Made by a program: the position numbers and the translations under genes
Source of the DNA: Hyphomicrobium denitrificans ATCC 51888
GTDB lineage: Bacteria > Pseudomonadota > Alphaproteobacteria > Rhizobiales > Hyphomicrobiaceae
NCBI RefSeq assembly: GCF_000143145.1
Contig: NC_014313.1
Span: 496,001 to 560,000 of the forward strand
Reading direction: 5' to 3'
DNA length: 64,000 bases
Shown here: positions 18,480 through 26,333 of the stretch, in pieces
Layout: each line of letters starts with the position of its first letter
How positions within the stretch are numbered: position 1 is the first letter of the stretch
Notes under the pieces: model-generated
Told to the model about the DNA's origin: nothing
Database searches by the model: none
The model's input: only the letters and a program-made list of their open reading frames with translations

Positions 18480-19677
18480 CGTGCGACGCTTTCGAGATGG
18501 AGGGGCCGGTTGCCGCCGCGGCGTGCGCCGCATTTTCGGCGGCCATCAGCTTGCGATAAGCGCGGATGCTGAAGGTTTCCTTGCCCCATTTGATGTTGTT
18601 TCCGAACATGCCTGCGACCCAGGCGAAAAAACAGACGCATTCGCGCAGAGGCACGAGCCACGGCTCGGGTGGCGTGGCGATGCGGAAGTTCCGGCGCACG
18701 AGGTAATGCAGAATGATCCTGAGCGTGACATGCGCGCCGATGATCGACAGCCCGACGATGCTCGGTTGCGGCAGTAACAAGATCAGCAGCAGCGCGAGCG
18801 GCCACGTGACGACGGCCATGAACTGATCGAACGGGCGGCAGGCGCGTTCCGAGCGGTGCCAGCGCACTTCGTGCTGAAACATGGACGCGAAACTCGGTTC
18901 CGCGACGACGGTATCGCAGGCATAGGGTGAGAGCACGACGCGCCAGCCGCGGCGCGCGACGAAGCGGCCCATCGAGAAATCCTCGGCGAGGCATCCGGCG
19001 AGCATGTCAAATCCGCCGATCGCGTCGAGCGCTTCGCGGCGCACGGCGCTCATGGCTCCGAAGACAAAGTCGATGCCGCGCAGATCGACGTCGACGGTGA
19101 CCGAGGGCACGAACCAATCGTTGAGGTAAAGCGCACCGAAGCGTGAGGGCGTGTTGTCGGCGGGCCAGCCCTTGTAGATCGAGGCGACGGCGCCGACGGT
19201 TTTGTCGTCGAACGGCGCGGCCATCGAGGCGACGCAGTCCGGGTCGACGCGCACGTCGCTGTCGGCGAGGACGAAAAGGTCGTACTTCGCCGTTCGCGCG
19301 ATGTTGGCGAGGTTCGCCGCCTTGCGGTTCGGTCCGGCGAGCGTTTCATCGACGACGAGGCGGAGATCGAGGCCGGGGTTTTCTGCGATCAGCCGATTGA
19401 CGACCTCGATCGCCGGATCGTCGGCCGTGTGCGCGCCGAAGATAACCTCGTACTTCGGATAATCCTGCAGACAGAACGAGCGCAGGCTTTCATAGAGTTG
19501 CGGGCTAGTGCCGTAGACCGGCTTCAAAACGGAAACGCCGGGGCGTGGTTCGGCGCCAAAAACCGCGCGCTCGCGGAAGCGCGATACGGCGCGCACCGCC
19601 AGGATCAGGTAGGCCAATCCGGCGACGCCGAGGGCAATGCCCGCGAACTGCCAGATGGAAAAGACGATGAACGGCAT
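18472..19677 (-). CDS. HpnI-like glycosyltransferase paralogue (GT21 family)
   Basis: Second ceramide-glucosyltransferase-like protein of the window, 401 residues. Motifs are LADSDVRVDPD, the LAEDFSMG aspartate and HEVRWHRSERACRP, with one N-terminal and several C-terminal helices. It differs clearly from the gene at 12192-13364: the middle segment has VFGAMSAVRREALDAIGGF in place of CFGSTIALRR. It lies between hpnK and hpnL on one strand, so its sugar product may be the substrate of the HpnK deacetylase. Automated annotation may call either gene HpnI. I call this one a paralogue, with the exact acceptor unknown. Confidence 0.8.
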   Translation of the reverse strand: MPFIVFSIWQFAGIALGVAGLAYLILAVRAVSRFRERAVFGAEPRPGVSVLKPVYGTSPQLYESLRSFCLQDYPKYEVIFGAHTADDPAIEVVNRLIAENPGLDLRLVVDETLAGPNRKAANLANIARTAKYDLFVLADSDVRVDPDCVASMAAPFDDKTVGAVASIYKGWPADNTPSRFGALYLNDWFVPSVTVDVDLRGIDFVFGAMSAVRREALDAIGGFDMLAGCLAEDFSMGRFVARRGWRVVLSPYACDTVVAEPSFASMFQHEVRWHRSERACRPFDQFMAVVTWPLALLLILLLPQPSIVGLSIIGAHVTLRIILHYLVRRNFRIATPPEPWLVPLRECVCFFAWVAGMFGNNIKWGKETFSIRAYRKLMAAENAAHAAAATGPSISKASHDV

Positions 19678-19777
19678 AACGGCTTCAGGTCCGAGTTTTA
19701 CGCCGCGACGCGCCGTCCGGCGGCAAGGGGCATAGCACGGCAGGCATGGCGTTTCGAGCGCTTCGGGACGCCGCCGA

Positions 19778-20641
19778 TCAAGCGCGGCGAACGGCCTCGC
19801 GGAACGGGACGAGCGTGATGCCGAGCGCGTTGGCCTTGCCTTTGACGTTGAGGCTCGTCAGGGCAGCGAATTCCTCCATCGGGCGGTAATCGTCGGGCAG
19901 GTTGTCGACGCCCGGCCAACGGCGCGTGGCGGGATGAAAGTAGAACTCCGTCGTTCCGTTCGGGAGTTTGTCGAGAAACTGGAGAACGCGCGTTTCGGTC
20001 ATCGCGCCGCTGTCGTTCAGGCCGAAGACGCGATCGTTGACGCCGAGGCCTGCCGCGCGCACGCGCCGCCGCAGAAGCCGCGATTGGGCGTAGAAGAACA
20101 CCCATCCGGACAAGCGGTCGCGAAAACGATCCGACGTTGCCGTGTAGGACGGAAACAGAGGCTCGACCGGAATGCGCACGGGCGGGTTGCCGAAATCCTT
20201 GGCGAGCCTGGCGATGATTTTCGAGATCGCCGGATGCATGTGGAAATGCTGGTGGCCGTTGATGTGGTCCATCGTGAGGCCGGTCTTGCGGAAGGCCTCG
20301 AACTGCGCGGTGATCTCCGCTTCGGCCTGACGGCGAAGATCTTTCGAGAAAAACAGCGCGGTTCCGAATTTGACGGGATCTGTCGAAAAGCGTCCGTCCT
20401 GTCCGACGAGGCCCGGCACTTCGGTCGGCGGAAGAACGGGGCAGCTGTCGACGAGCGTGAGATGAAGTCCGACGCCGAGACGCGGCAGCTTGCGCGCGCG
20501 TTCAATGGCGTCGTCGCGGGCCGGTGCTCCCATCATCAGGCTTGCTGCTGTCAGAATGCCATGCTGATGCGCCAGATCGACGGCTTCATTGACCGGCAGC
20601 GAGAGGCCGAAGTCGTCGGCCGTCACAATGAGTTTCTTCAA
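19778..20641 (-). CDS. hpnK: HpnK, ChbG/YdjC-family deacetylase of hopanoid decoration
   Basis: Carbohydrate deacetylase-like protein of 287 residues, expected to deacetylate the N-acetylglucosaminyl hopanoid. The N-terminal metal motif is TADDFGLS, and a histidine cluster follows in MDHINGHQHFHMHP. No ATG exists near the natural N-terminus. A TTG at 20641 preceded by GAGGAG gives the start LKKLIVTADDFG (Leu read as Met). The open frame to 20776 is arginine-rich and unlikely to be coding. It heads the leftward unit hpnK, HpnI-like gene, hpnL. Confidence 0.9.
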   Translation of the reverse strand: MKKLIVTADDFGLSLPVNEAVDLAHQHGILTAASLMMGAPARDDAIERARKLPRLGVGLHLTLVDSCPVLPPTEVPGLVGQDGRFSTDPVKFGTALFFSKDLRRQAEAEITAQFEAFRKTGLTMDHINGHQHFHMHPAISKIIARLAKDFGNPPVRIPVEPLFPSYTATSDRFRDRLSGWVFFYAQSRLLRRRVRAAGLGVNDRVFGLNDSGAMTETRVLQFLDKLPNGTTEFYFHPATRRWPGVDNLPDDYRPMEEFAALTSLNVKGKANALGITLVPFREAVRRA

Positions 20642-20721
20642 AGCCGCTCCTCGAAAACGAGACGCTCGTGATTCGAGACGCGTTTTACGACTGCGGACGC
20701 CGCTCTGCCAACTCGGGCTTT

Positions 20722-20982
20722 TCAGCGCTTGGCAGGCTTTTTCGACTTGGGCGGCGGATCGATGACGTTGCGGCACGCCTCGCTCAGGCGATCGCGCTTG
20801 CGGTTGAGACAGGCGACAATCCGATCTTCGTTTGGAATTTCAAAGAAGCAGAGGCTCAGGACGTCGCCGGTGCACGCGGCCTGTTCGTCGGCGGTGCCGC
20901 TGTGGGCGTGGCCGAGACTCGCGGTTGCGGCGAATGCCACGGTCGCGAATCCTGCCGCGAGAACCCAACTTGTCGCTTTCAT
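20722..20982 (-). CDS. Small secreted cysteine-rich repeat protein
   Basis: 86-residue protein with a signal peptide (MKATSWVLAAGFATVAFAATASLGHA) and one cysteine motif of the kind ACTGDVLSLC...RIVACLNRKRDRLSEACRNVI. This resembles the short Cys-rich repeat seen in many small Hyphomicrobiales secreted proteins. The four cysteines probably make two disulfides in the periplasm. ATG 20982 is preferred to GTG 20994. The C-terminus is basic (PPPKSKKPAKR). It lies upstream of hpnK on the same strand, about 80 bases away. The function is unknown. Confidence 0.75.
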   Translation of the reverse strand: MKATSWVLAAGFATVAFAATASLGHAHSGTADEQAACTGDVLSLCFFEIPNEDRIVACLNRKRDRLSEACRNVIDPPPKSKKPAKR

Positions 20983-21146
20983 CAGAGGTCCCACAATTGC
21001 CGCGAGAAGCGTGAATGCCTCATCGCATTTGTAAGATGCTCAATTGATCGGCGCGTGGCGGTGAAACTGTGGCGGATTTCCGCAAAACGACGATGAGAAC
21101 CGGTGCGATCGGCGCCGTGCGTTTGCGTGGCGCGCATTAACCACGC

Positions 21147-21518
21147 TTAAGGCGTCGTTCCGGGCGGCGGCGGATTGGACGTCGCCTGCGGTTCGGCTGC
21201 TGCGCCTTCACGAACTTCGCAAAGCGTCGGTGTGTCGAGCGACGTCTTGTTCATGAACGCCCAGTTGGCGAACGCGAGGTAGCAGACGGCAACGGACTGC
21301 TTGTTCTGCAGCGTCACGATCACGGTATCTGTTCTCACCGACTCGGTGGCGCGCTTGGCGACCTCGAGCGGGACGACCGTGACCGTTTTAATTTCGTAGT
21401 CTTTGGCGATCAGAGCCGAAAAGGACGACTGCATCGGCGGCGCGTCCTGCGCGCTGACGGCGGATGAGCCCAAACAGAAAGCGGCAACGAGCAGAGTTCC
21501 GAGCCTGGCGCTGCGCAT
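21147..21518 (-). CDS. Conserved-looking small secreted protein of unknown function
   Basis: 123-residue protein with a signal peptide (MRSARLGTLLVAAFCLGSSAVSAQ). The mature part contains a region with alternating hydrophobic residues (DTVIVTLQNKQSVAVCYLAFANWAFM) and two cysteines, and ends in a Pro-rich tail (NPPPPGTTP). I do not recognise the family. It is monocistronic by position, on the same strand as the DUF1289 gene upstream, separated by 136 bases. A GAGAGGATCG stretch precedes the ATG and supports it being a real gene. Confidence 0.65.
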   Translation of the reverse strand: MRSARLGTLLVAAFCLGSSAVSAQDAPPMQSSFSALIAKDYEIKTVTVVPLEVAKRATESVRTDTVIVTLQNKQSVAVCYLAFANWAFMNKTSLDTPTLCEVREGAAAEPQATSNPPPPGTTP

Positions 21519-21654
21519 GCGATCCTCTCTTTGTTCTCAATGTGATCCCGTGACTTGCGTACTACGCCGGCGCGGTCGTCTCAACACTGAACGCGCGTAA
21601 GCTGCGGCGGGCTGGGGACAAAGCGGGAGAAACTTAGGTTCGGGCTGCAGATGT

Positions 21655-22530
21655 CTAAGCTGTGACCGGCGTGGGATAGAAAATCGCGACCGGCATCGCA
21701 AAGGCGGGCAGCGCCAGACTCGCCGGAATTTCTTCGCCCGTTTTGAGGAATTCCGGGAGCAAATGAGTATGCGCGCCGGAAGCAGACTTCTGATCCGGTC
21801 TCGGAATCGGCGTGTAAACTTCGATACGTACCGCCGCTGATTCGACGACGCGGTGCGGGCTCGCGGCGATTATGTCCGGCCCGATATCGGCAATGAGATC
21901 GGACCAGGACCGGCCGATCTGGCTTGTGAGGCGTTCGGCGAGCCCACTGTCGCCGGTACGTACGCAGAAGCGCGCGTTCTTGCGGCCGATCCCGAAGTCG
22001 AACAGGCGGTCGCTCCGATGCGCGGTGCTTATCGCGTCGGTATCGGCTCCGAGATCCTGAACGGTCGTGTGTTCCGTCATGTTTGCTCGCGCGCGCGGCA
22101 TGGCGAGCACGATCGGTCCACCGTCGGTGAAGGCGAAGGCGCGAAGCCGCTCGTTGACGCGCAGACGAAATGTGGAATCGTCGGCGCGCGCGATCAGCGA
22201 TCCGTCGCCGGTGTCGATGCCGATGCGGCGATCCGGCGTGCACGGAAACTCGGCGACGGCGCCCGGGACGCCGGTGACCCATGTGCCCTGTCGTTCCGAG
22301 ATCTGCTCACAGGTCCAGATTGCGATTTCGGCGGGCGTCCAGGGCAGGAGGTGCACGCGGATTGCGAGATTGGCGAGGCGCTCCGGCAGCTGACGCCAGA
22401 CGTCATCGCGCCGGTCATCGTCCATCGCCATCCAGTCGGCGATTTCGCCGCCCGTACGCGCGCAACCAATACAAAAGCCGGTAGCGGGATCGAGTTTACA
22501 GATGCCTACGCAAGGCGAGTGCCGTGCCAA
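21655..22530 (-). CDS. DUF1289-domain fusion protein next to cobalt transporter genes
   Basis: The N-terminus carries a DUF1289 motif with four cysteines, [21 protein letters not shown], followed by [20 protein letters not shown]1289 proteins are usually about 60-100 residues. This one continues for about 230 more residues with a beta-rich region I do not recognise ([45 protein letters not shown]). No ATG is near the natural start. A TTG at 22530 fits best, giving about 291 residues, but the start is uncertain. It lies 73 bases after cbtA on the same strand, so it is probably the third gene of the cobalamin-riboswitch unit. A metal-cofactor role is an inference. Confidence 0.7.
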   Translation of the reverse strand: MARHSPCVGICKLDPATGFCIGCARTGGEIADWMAMDDDRRDDVWRQLPERLANLAIRVHLLPWTPAEIAIWTCEQISERQGTWVTGVPGAVAEFPCTPDRRIGIDTGDGSLIARADDSTFRLRVNERLRAFAFTDGGPIVLAMPRARANMTEHTTVQDLGADTDAISTAHRSDRLFDFGIGRKNARFCVRTGDSGLAERLTSQIGRSWSDLIADIGPDIIAASPHRVVESAAVRIEVYTPIPRPDQKSASGAHTHLLPEFLKTGEEIPASLALPAFAMPVAIFYPTPVTA

Positions 22531-22603
22531 ATCGACTGCCCTAATATGATGATGGCCGTAAATGCTTCGGGCCGCTTTGCGAGCGGCCCGATCATATCGC
22601 TCG

Positions 22604-23347
22604 TCAGTATGCCGTTCGCGTCTGGCTTCGATCGACCATAGCTCCAAGAGCCAGCCCAATCGTCGCCCAGAGGATGCCCTGGATCGCGAAAGAGGCGGTG
22701 CGGAATTTCCAGAGGAGATCGGCCGGGAAGTCGTTCGGGACTTCGTTGAGGGTCGGAAGAGCGTAGCCGGCAATCGTGACAAGGACGATGTACGCCAGCG
22801 CGCCCGCGATCGTCGCGTTCCACGAGCCCAGGCTCGAAGAGAGCGCGCGTCCGAGAGCTACGGCAACGGCAAGGGCTGCCGCGGAAAACACCATCATCGT
22901 GAAGTAGAGCTGCGTGCGATAGCCGATGGTATCGTCGGCACCGACAGCAGGTGGGTTTGCTGGGTACTTGAGATAGGGCACGACGTAGAGCGCTAGAAAT
23001 CCAACCGCGGCGATGACGATGGCCGTCGTGCGCGGCGGGAACTTCAGCAGCCTGCCGCTCGCGAATGCGAAGGCTAGTGCGAAAAGTCCACCCAAAGCGG
23101 TACCGAACATCGCGATGCCCGTGAGCAGTCCCAACCCTGCCTGAACTTCGCGGCTGACGAGTTCAGGTTCTTCCGCCTCTGCGGTAGCGCCGCTGGCGGC
23201 ACGCGCCTGTTGTTCAGCGGCGACGTGTGCTTCTTCGAATGCAATGGCGCGATCGACCTGTGGCTCGCCCACGATCTTCGCGAAGCCGAATGCCAGAAGC
23301 GCAGCAAAAAGGCCCGCGAGCATGCCGCGGAGCAATAACTGTCCCAT
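22604..23347 (-). CDS. cbtA: CbtA, cobalt transporter subunit
   Basis: 247-residue membrane protein of the CbtA family with about six helices: [88 protein letters not shown] and [14 protein letters not shown]. The segment [15 protein letters not shown] is characteristic of CbtA. A charged, glutamate-rich loop follows helix 1. ATG 23347 is 19 bases after the cbtB stop. The pair is under the cobalamin riboswitch at about 23612-23724, so it is predicted to be switched off when B12 is plentiful. Confidence 0.93.
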   Translation of the reverse strand: MGQLLLRGMLAGLFAALLAFGFAKIVGEPQVDRAIAFEEAHVAAEQQARAASGATAEAEEPELVSREVQAGLGLLTGIAMFGTALGGLFALAFAFASGRLLKFPPRTTAIVIAAVGFLALYVVPYLKYPANPPAVGADDTIGYRTQLYFTMMVFSAAALAVAVALGRALSSSLGSWNATIAGALAYIVLVTIAGYALPTLNEVPNDFPADLLWKFRTASFAIQGILWATIGLALGAMVDRSQTRTAY

Positions 23348-23366
23348 GATTTTATCTCGCGTCTGA

Positions 23367-23576
23367 TCAGTGGCAGGGGAAGCCGAGAAGGTGGCGACCG
23401 TCGTGAACGAATTCGTGCACGTACATGCCATTGAAGATCGCCATCGCGCCTTCCTCGACGCCGATGAAATACATCGCGAGAAGGAACAGCAGTCCGCCGA
23501 AGATTGCCCAGGGCAGAATCTCACGGACCGGAATGGGTGTTGCAACGGTGTCTTGGATGACGGAAGAATATGCCAT
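23367..23576 (-). CDS. cbtB: CbtB, small cobalt transporter subunit
   Basis: 69-residue protein with a single transmembrane helix (LPWAIFGGLLFLLAMYFIGVEEGA) and the histidine-rich C-terminus HEFVHDGRHLLGFPCH that marks CbtB and may bind cobalt. The ATG at 23576 follows a strong AAGGAGG ribosome site at about 23582-23588. This site could be masked by the upstream riboswitch, because the leader has no clear terminator between riboswitch and gene. It is the first gene of cbtB-cbtA and the downstream DUF1289 fusion. Confidence 0.93.
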   Translation of the reverse strand: MAYSSVIQDTVATPIPVREILPWAIFGGLLFLLAMYFIGVEEGAMAIFNGMYVHEFVHDGRHLLGFPCH

Positions 23577-23611
23577 TAAGGGCCTCCTTGGGATTGCGCG
23601 TCCCGGTCAAG

Positions 23612-23724
23612 CTTTGGCCCATCACAAGAGGGTCTGACTTTCGGCTGGAGCTTTACGGCATCCTCCGATCACAGTGGCGCGACCGTTCCGGAATTTCACC
23701 GGTTTCCTACCCATGACGTGCGAA
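23612..23724 (-). promoter_or_regulatory. Cobalamin (B12) riboswitch
   Basis: The leader of cbtB, read on the minus strand, has the conserved core GGTGAAATTCC followed by ACGGTCGCGCCACTGTGATC and then a B12-box-like end (GCCGAAAGTCAGACCCTC), in the right order and spacing for an AdoCbl riboswitch. The core lies at about 23665-23702 and the 3' box at about 23627-23648. Control is probably at translation, by hiding the cbtB ribosome site, since I see no terminator hairpin with a U-run before the ATG. The edges are approximate. Confidence 0.9.
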
Positions 23725-23729
23725 GGTCC

Positions 23730-23757
23730 ACCATAGGTTGATCCGAGCCTTTGTCAA
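23730..23757 (-). promoter_or_regulatory. Sigma-70-like promoter of cbtB leader
   Basis: On the minus strand a perfect TTGACA (23752-23757) is followed by a 16-base spacer and TATGGT (23730-23735). Transcription would begin near 23723, just at the 5' edge of the riboswitch, which supports both calls. The same 40 bases also separate the unit from the divergent phosphatase gene at 23773. Confidence 0.65.
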
Positions 23758-23772
23758 TGTAAAGCAACGCCC

Positions 23773-24333
23773 ATGATCCAGCGGCTGACGCTCATTTCAC
23801 ATGCTCCGACGGCTGCAACGCGTGCGGCGGCGTTCCCTTTGGATGAGGGCATCGACGAGAAGGCGCGGCGCGATACATCCGCGCTTTCCGGCGATTTGCC
23901 GCAGTTCTTAACAGCCTGGACCAGCCCGGCGCGGCGAGCGGTCGAAACGGCGGCGGCGCTCAATGTCGATGCCAAGATCGAGCCTCTCATTCGGGACATG
24001 GACCTTGGTCGATGGGCGGGGCGGACGTTCGCCGATGTCGAAGCGTCGGAGCCGGAGGCGATGGTCGGCTGGCTCACGGATACGGCAGCGAGCCCGCACG
24101 GCGGCGAGTCGGTCGAGGCGCTTCTGGCGCGCGTCGCGAACTGGTTGAGGGCGGCGCCGGAGCGCCAGGGCCGGAGCGTCGCCGTAACGCATCCCGCTGT
24201 CATCCGCGCGGCCGTCGTCGTCGCGCTCGAGGCGAACCCGGTATCGTTCTGGCGCATCGACATCGCGCCGCTCGGCATCGTCGAGCTTGGCTCGAACGGC
24301 AAGCGTTGGACGCTGAAGTCCCTCAACGGGTGA
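23773..24333 (+). CDS. Histidine phosphatase-superfamily protein with altered RHG motif
   Basis: 186-residue protein of the phosphoglycerate mutase/CobC-like superfamily. The usual N-terminal RHG is replaced by SHA in LTLISHAPT, keeping the nucleophilic histidine but not the arginine. Later family features remain: SPARRAVETAAAL, LGRWAGRTFADVE, PHGGESVEALLARV and the second histidine in VAVTHPAVIRAAVVVAL. The gene is divergent from the cbtB leader with only about 50 bases between. Alpha-ribazole phosphatase in B12 synthesis is possible from context, but the missing arginine leaves activity doubtful. Confidence 0.8.
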   Translation: MIQRLTLISHAPTAATRAAAFPLDEGIDEKARRDTSALSGDLPQFLTAWTSPARRAVETAAALNVDAKIEPLIRDMDLGRWAGRTFADVEASEPEAMVGWLTDTAASPHGGESVEALLARVANWLRAAPERQGRSVAVTHPAVIRAAVVVALEANPVSFWRIDIAPLGIVELGSNGKRWTLKSLNG

Positions 24334-24348
24334 TGACGCGAATGCTCG

Positions 24349-26319
24349 CTAGCGGAATACGCGCGCAGCGACAGCGCGTGCGAGCAGATGCGGCTTGATG
24401 TTGCCGCTCGTCACACCGCGAGGCGACGAGAAGATGTAGCGCAACACGCTCATCTTGGCTTTGTCGGTTGCCTCGAACTGCAGGCCGAAGCCTGTTTGCG
24501 TCGTTCGCCGGATGTGGGCTTCGAGCGAGATGTCGGCGAAGCTGATCTTCACCGGTGTTCCGACTGGAACCGGCAGATCGCCAATCAGATGCATGCCGCT
24601 GACGGAAAGATCGGACGCGAAATAGTCGCGCTGCTCGCCGTTGACGGTAAGCTTCACGGGAACGCGCACGTCAAAGCGGTCTCCCGTACGGCGCTGTTGC
24701 TGCTCGGTGCAGACGTAGCAGCACAACGTCAGAAGGACGAGATTGTACCAGCTCCAGAAAAACGCGATCGCGCTCGACTCCGCGAGCGGCCGGCTCTGAT
24801 CGAAGATGAATGCATTGGCGATGCCGAATGCGGTCAGGAACAGCAGCGCTCCGAAGATGCGCAGAAGCGGCCACTGGATGAATTGCTTGCTGCGGTCGCC
24901 GCCTTTTGCCGTCACTTTGAATTTCTGACCGTTGGGGCGCAGCAATCCGGACCAGACGGATTTCAGAACTTCGGAAGCGCAGAGCATCTGATAGAGATCG
25001 GTCATCAGAGGCAGCACGCGCCCTTCCGTCAGCCAGACATAGATGGCGGATTGGACGACGATGAAGGGCGCCAGATACCAGATCGCGTCGATGACGTTGG
25101 CGTGCACGGCCTGGATATCGAGAATGAGATACAGCGCCGGGACGATAATGCCGAGGACGCGGAAGAGATGCGTTGCCGACCAATGAAGGAAGGTCTCGCA
25201 AAGCATGATGCGATCGACGAACGGCAGGCCGTTGCCCCATTTCAGCGGGCCGCTATGGCCGCGGCAGATCTGCACGAAGCCGAGCGACCATCGCGCGCGC
25301 TGGGTGGTGTATTCGGCGAGCCCTTCGGGCGCGAGGCCGAGAGACAGGATCTCGTTCAGATAAACGGTGCGGAAGCCTTTTTCCCTGAGCCGCAGAGAGA
25401 CGAGATAGTCCTCGGTCACGGAGTCGGTCGGAAAGCCGCCGATGCTCTGCAAGGCGTCGAAGCGAATGACGGACGAGGTTCCGCAGCAGAAGGCGGCGTT
25501 CCAGGCATCCTTCGATGCCATGACGATGTCGAAGAAGAAGCGCTGCTCGTCCGGCCAGACTTTCGTTACCGCGAGATTGCTTTGGATCGGATCGGGGTTG
25601 AAAAAGTGCTGCGGCGTCTGCACGACGCCGACGTCGGGATCGAGTGCCAGCGAAACGGCGCGCGTCAGGAAATCCGGCAGCGGAATAAAGTCGGCATCGA
25701 GAATGGAGATGAAATCCGGTTTCTCGTCGAGCGCCGCAAGGTTCTTCAAAGCGGCGTTGATGTTTCCGGCCTTCGCATGCGCATTGTCGGGACGCGTCAG
25801 ATAGCCAATGCCGCGTCGGTCACATAATTCCTTGAGCCAGCTGCGGCGGCCATCATCGCAAACCCAGATGCGGAAGTTCGGATAGTTGATGTTGAGCGCG
25901 CCGATGATCGTTCGGTCGAGAATATCTTCGCCTTCGTTATAGGTGCAGATCAGCACGTCGATCTTCGGCACCTGCGGCTTGGCGAGAAGCCGCTTTACAT
26001 TCGCATCGGCTTCGGCTGTCCGATTGCGCGTGCGAGTCAGGAAGATTTGAGAGGCCGTGGCGCCGAGCATCGCGATCGCTTCGACGGCGGTGAACGTCAG
26101 GCCGGTCAGAAAGTCGATTGGGTTTTCAGGCGAGGGAATGGTCTCGAAAATGCGCCACAGCATGTAGCGCCAGCCGAGGAACAGGCAGACGGTGATCGCA
26201 ATCACACGCACCGTCGTGTTGTTGCGATTGACCCATGGGAGGATTGCGAGCGCAATCAGCAGCAATACGATCGCAGGTGCGAGCGCATCCCAATAGCCCA
26301 TGCCGGCTGCATACGTCAT
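24349..26319 (-). CDS. GT2 beta-glucan/cellulose synthase-like protein with C-terminal PilZ domain
   Basis: Processive family-2 glycosyltransferase of 656 residues. Helices flank the catalytic domain, which has DVLICTYNEGEDI, the DADF aspartates, QTPQHFFNPDP, TEDYLVSLRL and QRARW (Q-x-x-R-W). A PilZ domain follows the last helices (RRTGDRFDVR with the R-x3-R element, and DLSVSGMHL with D-x-S-x2-G), so c-di-GMP should activate it. The start follows a GGAGA site. The HlyD-like gene lies 14 bases upstream on the same strand. The product is likely a secreted beta-glucan. Cellulose, curdlan or mixed-linkage glucan cannot be told apart here, and no BcsB or BcsC is present. Confidence 0.87.
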   Translation of the reverse strand: MTYAAGMGYWDALAPAIVLLLIALAILPWVNRNNTTVRVIAITVCLFLGWRYMLWRIFETIPSPENPIDFLTGLTFTAVEAIAMLGATASQIFLTRTRNRTAEADANVKRLLAKPQVPKIDVLICTYNEGEDILDRTIIGALNINYPNFRIWVCDDGRRSWLKELCDRRGIGYLTRPDNAHAKAGNINAALKNLAALDEKPDFISILDADFIPLPDFLTRAVSLALDPDVGVVQTPQHFFNPDPIQSNLAVTKVWPDEQRFFFDIVMASKDAWNAAFCCGTSSVIRFDALQSIGGFPTDSVTEDYLVSLRLREKGFRTVYLNEILSLGLAPEGLAEYTTQRARWSLGFVQICRGHSGPLKWGNGLPFVDRIMLCETFLHWSATHLFRVLGIIVPALYLILDIQAVHANVIDAIWYLAPFIVVQSAIYVWLTEGRVLPLMTDLYQMLCASEVLKSVWSGLLRPNGQKFKVTAKGGDRSKQFIQWPLLRIFGALLFLTAFGIANAFIFDQSRPLAESSAIAFFWSWYNLVLLTLCCYVCTEQQQRRTGDRFDVRVPVKLTVNGEQRDYFASDLSVSGMHLIGDLPVPVGTPVKISFADISLEAHIRRTTQTGFGLQFEATDKAKMSVLRYIFSSPRGVTSGNIKPHLLARAVAARVFR

Positions 26320-26333
26320 GACGCCGTCTCCGG

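Noticed and set aside
24388..25827. 479-residue open frame on the plus strand
   Set aside because: Antisense to the GT2/PilZ synthase, whose motifs are clear. Composition is typical of a shadow frame.
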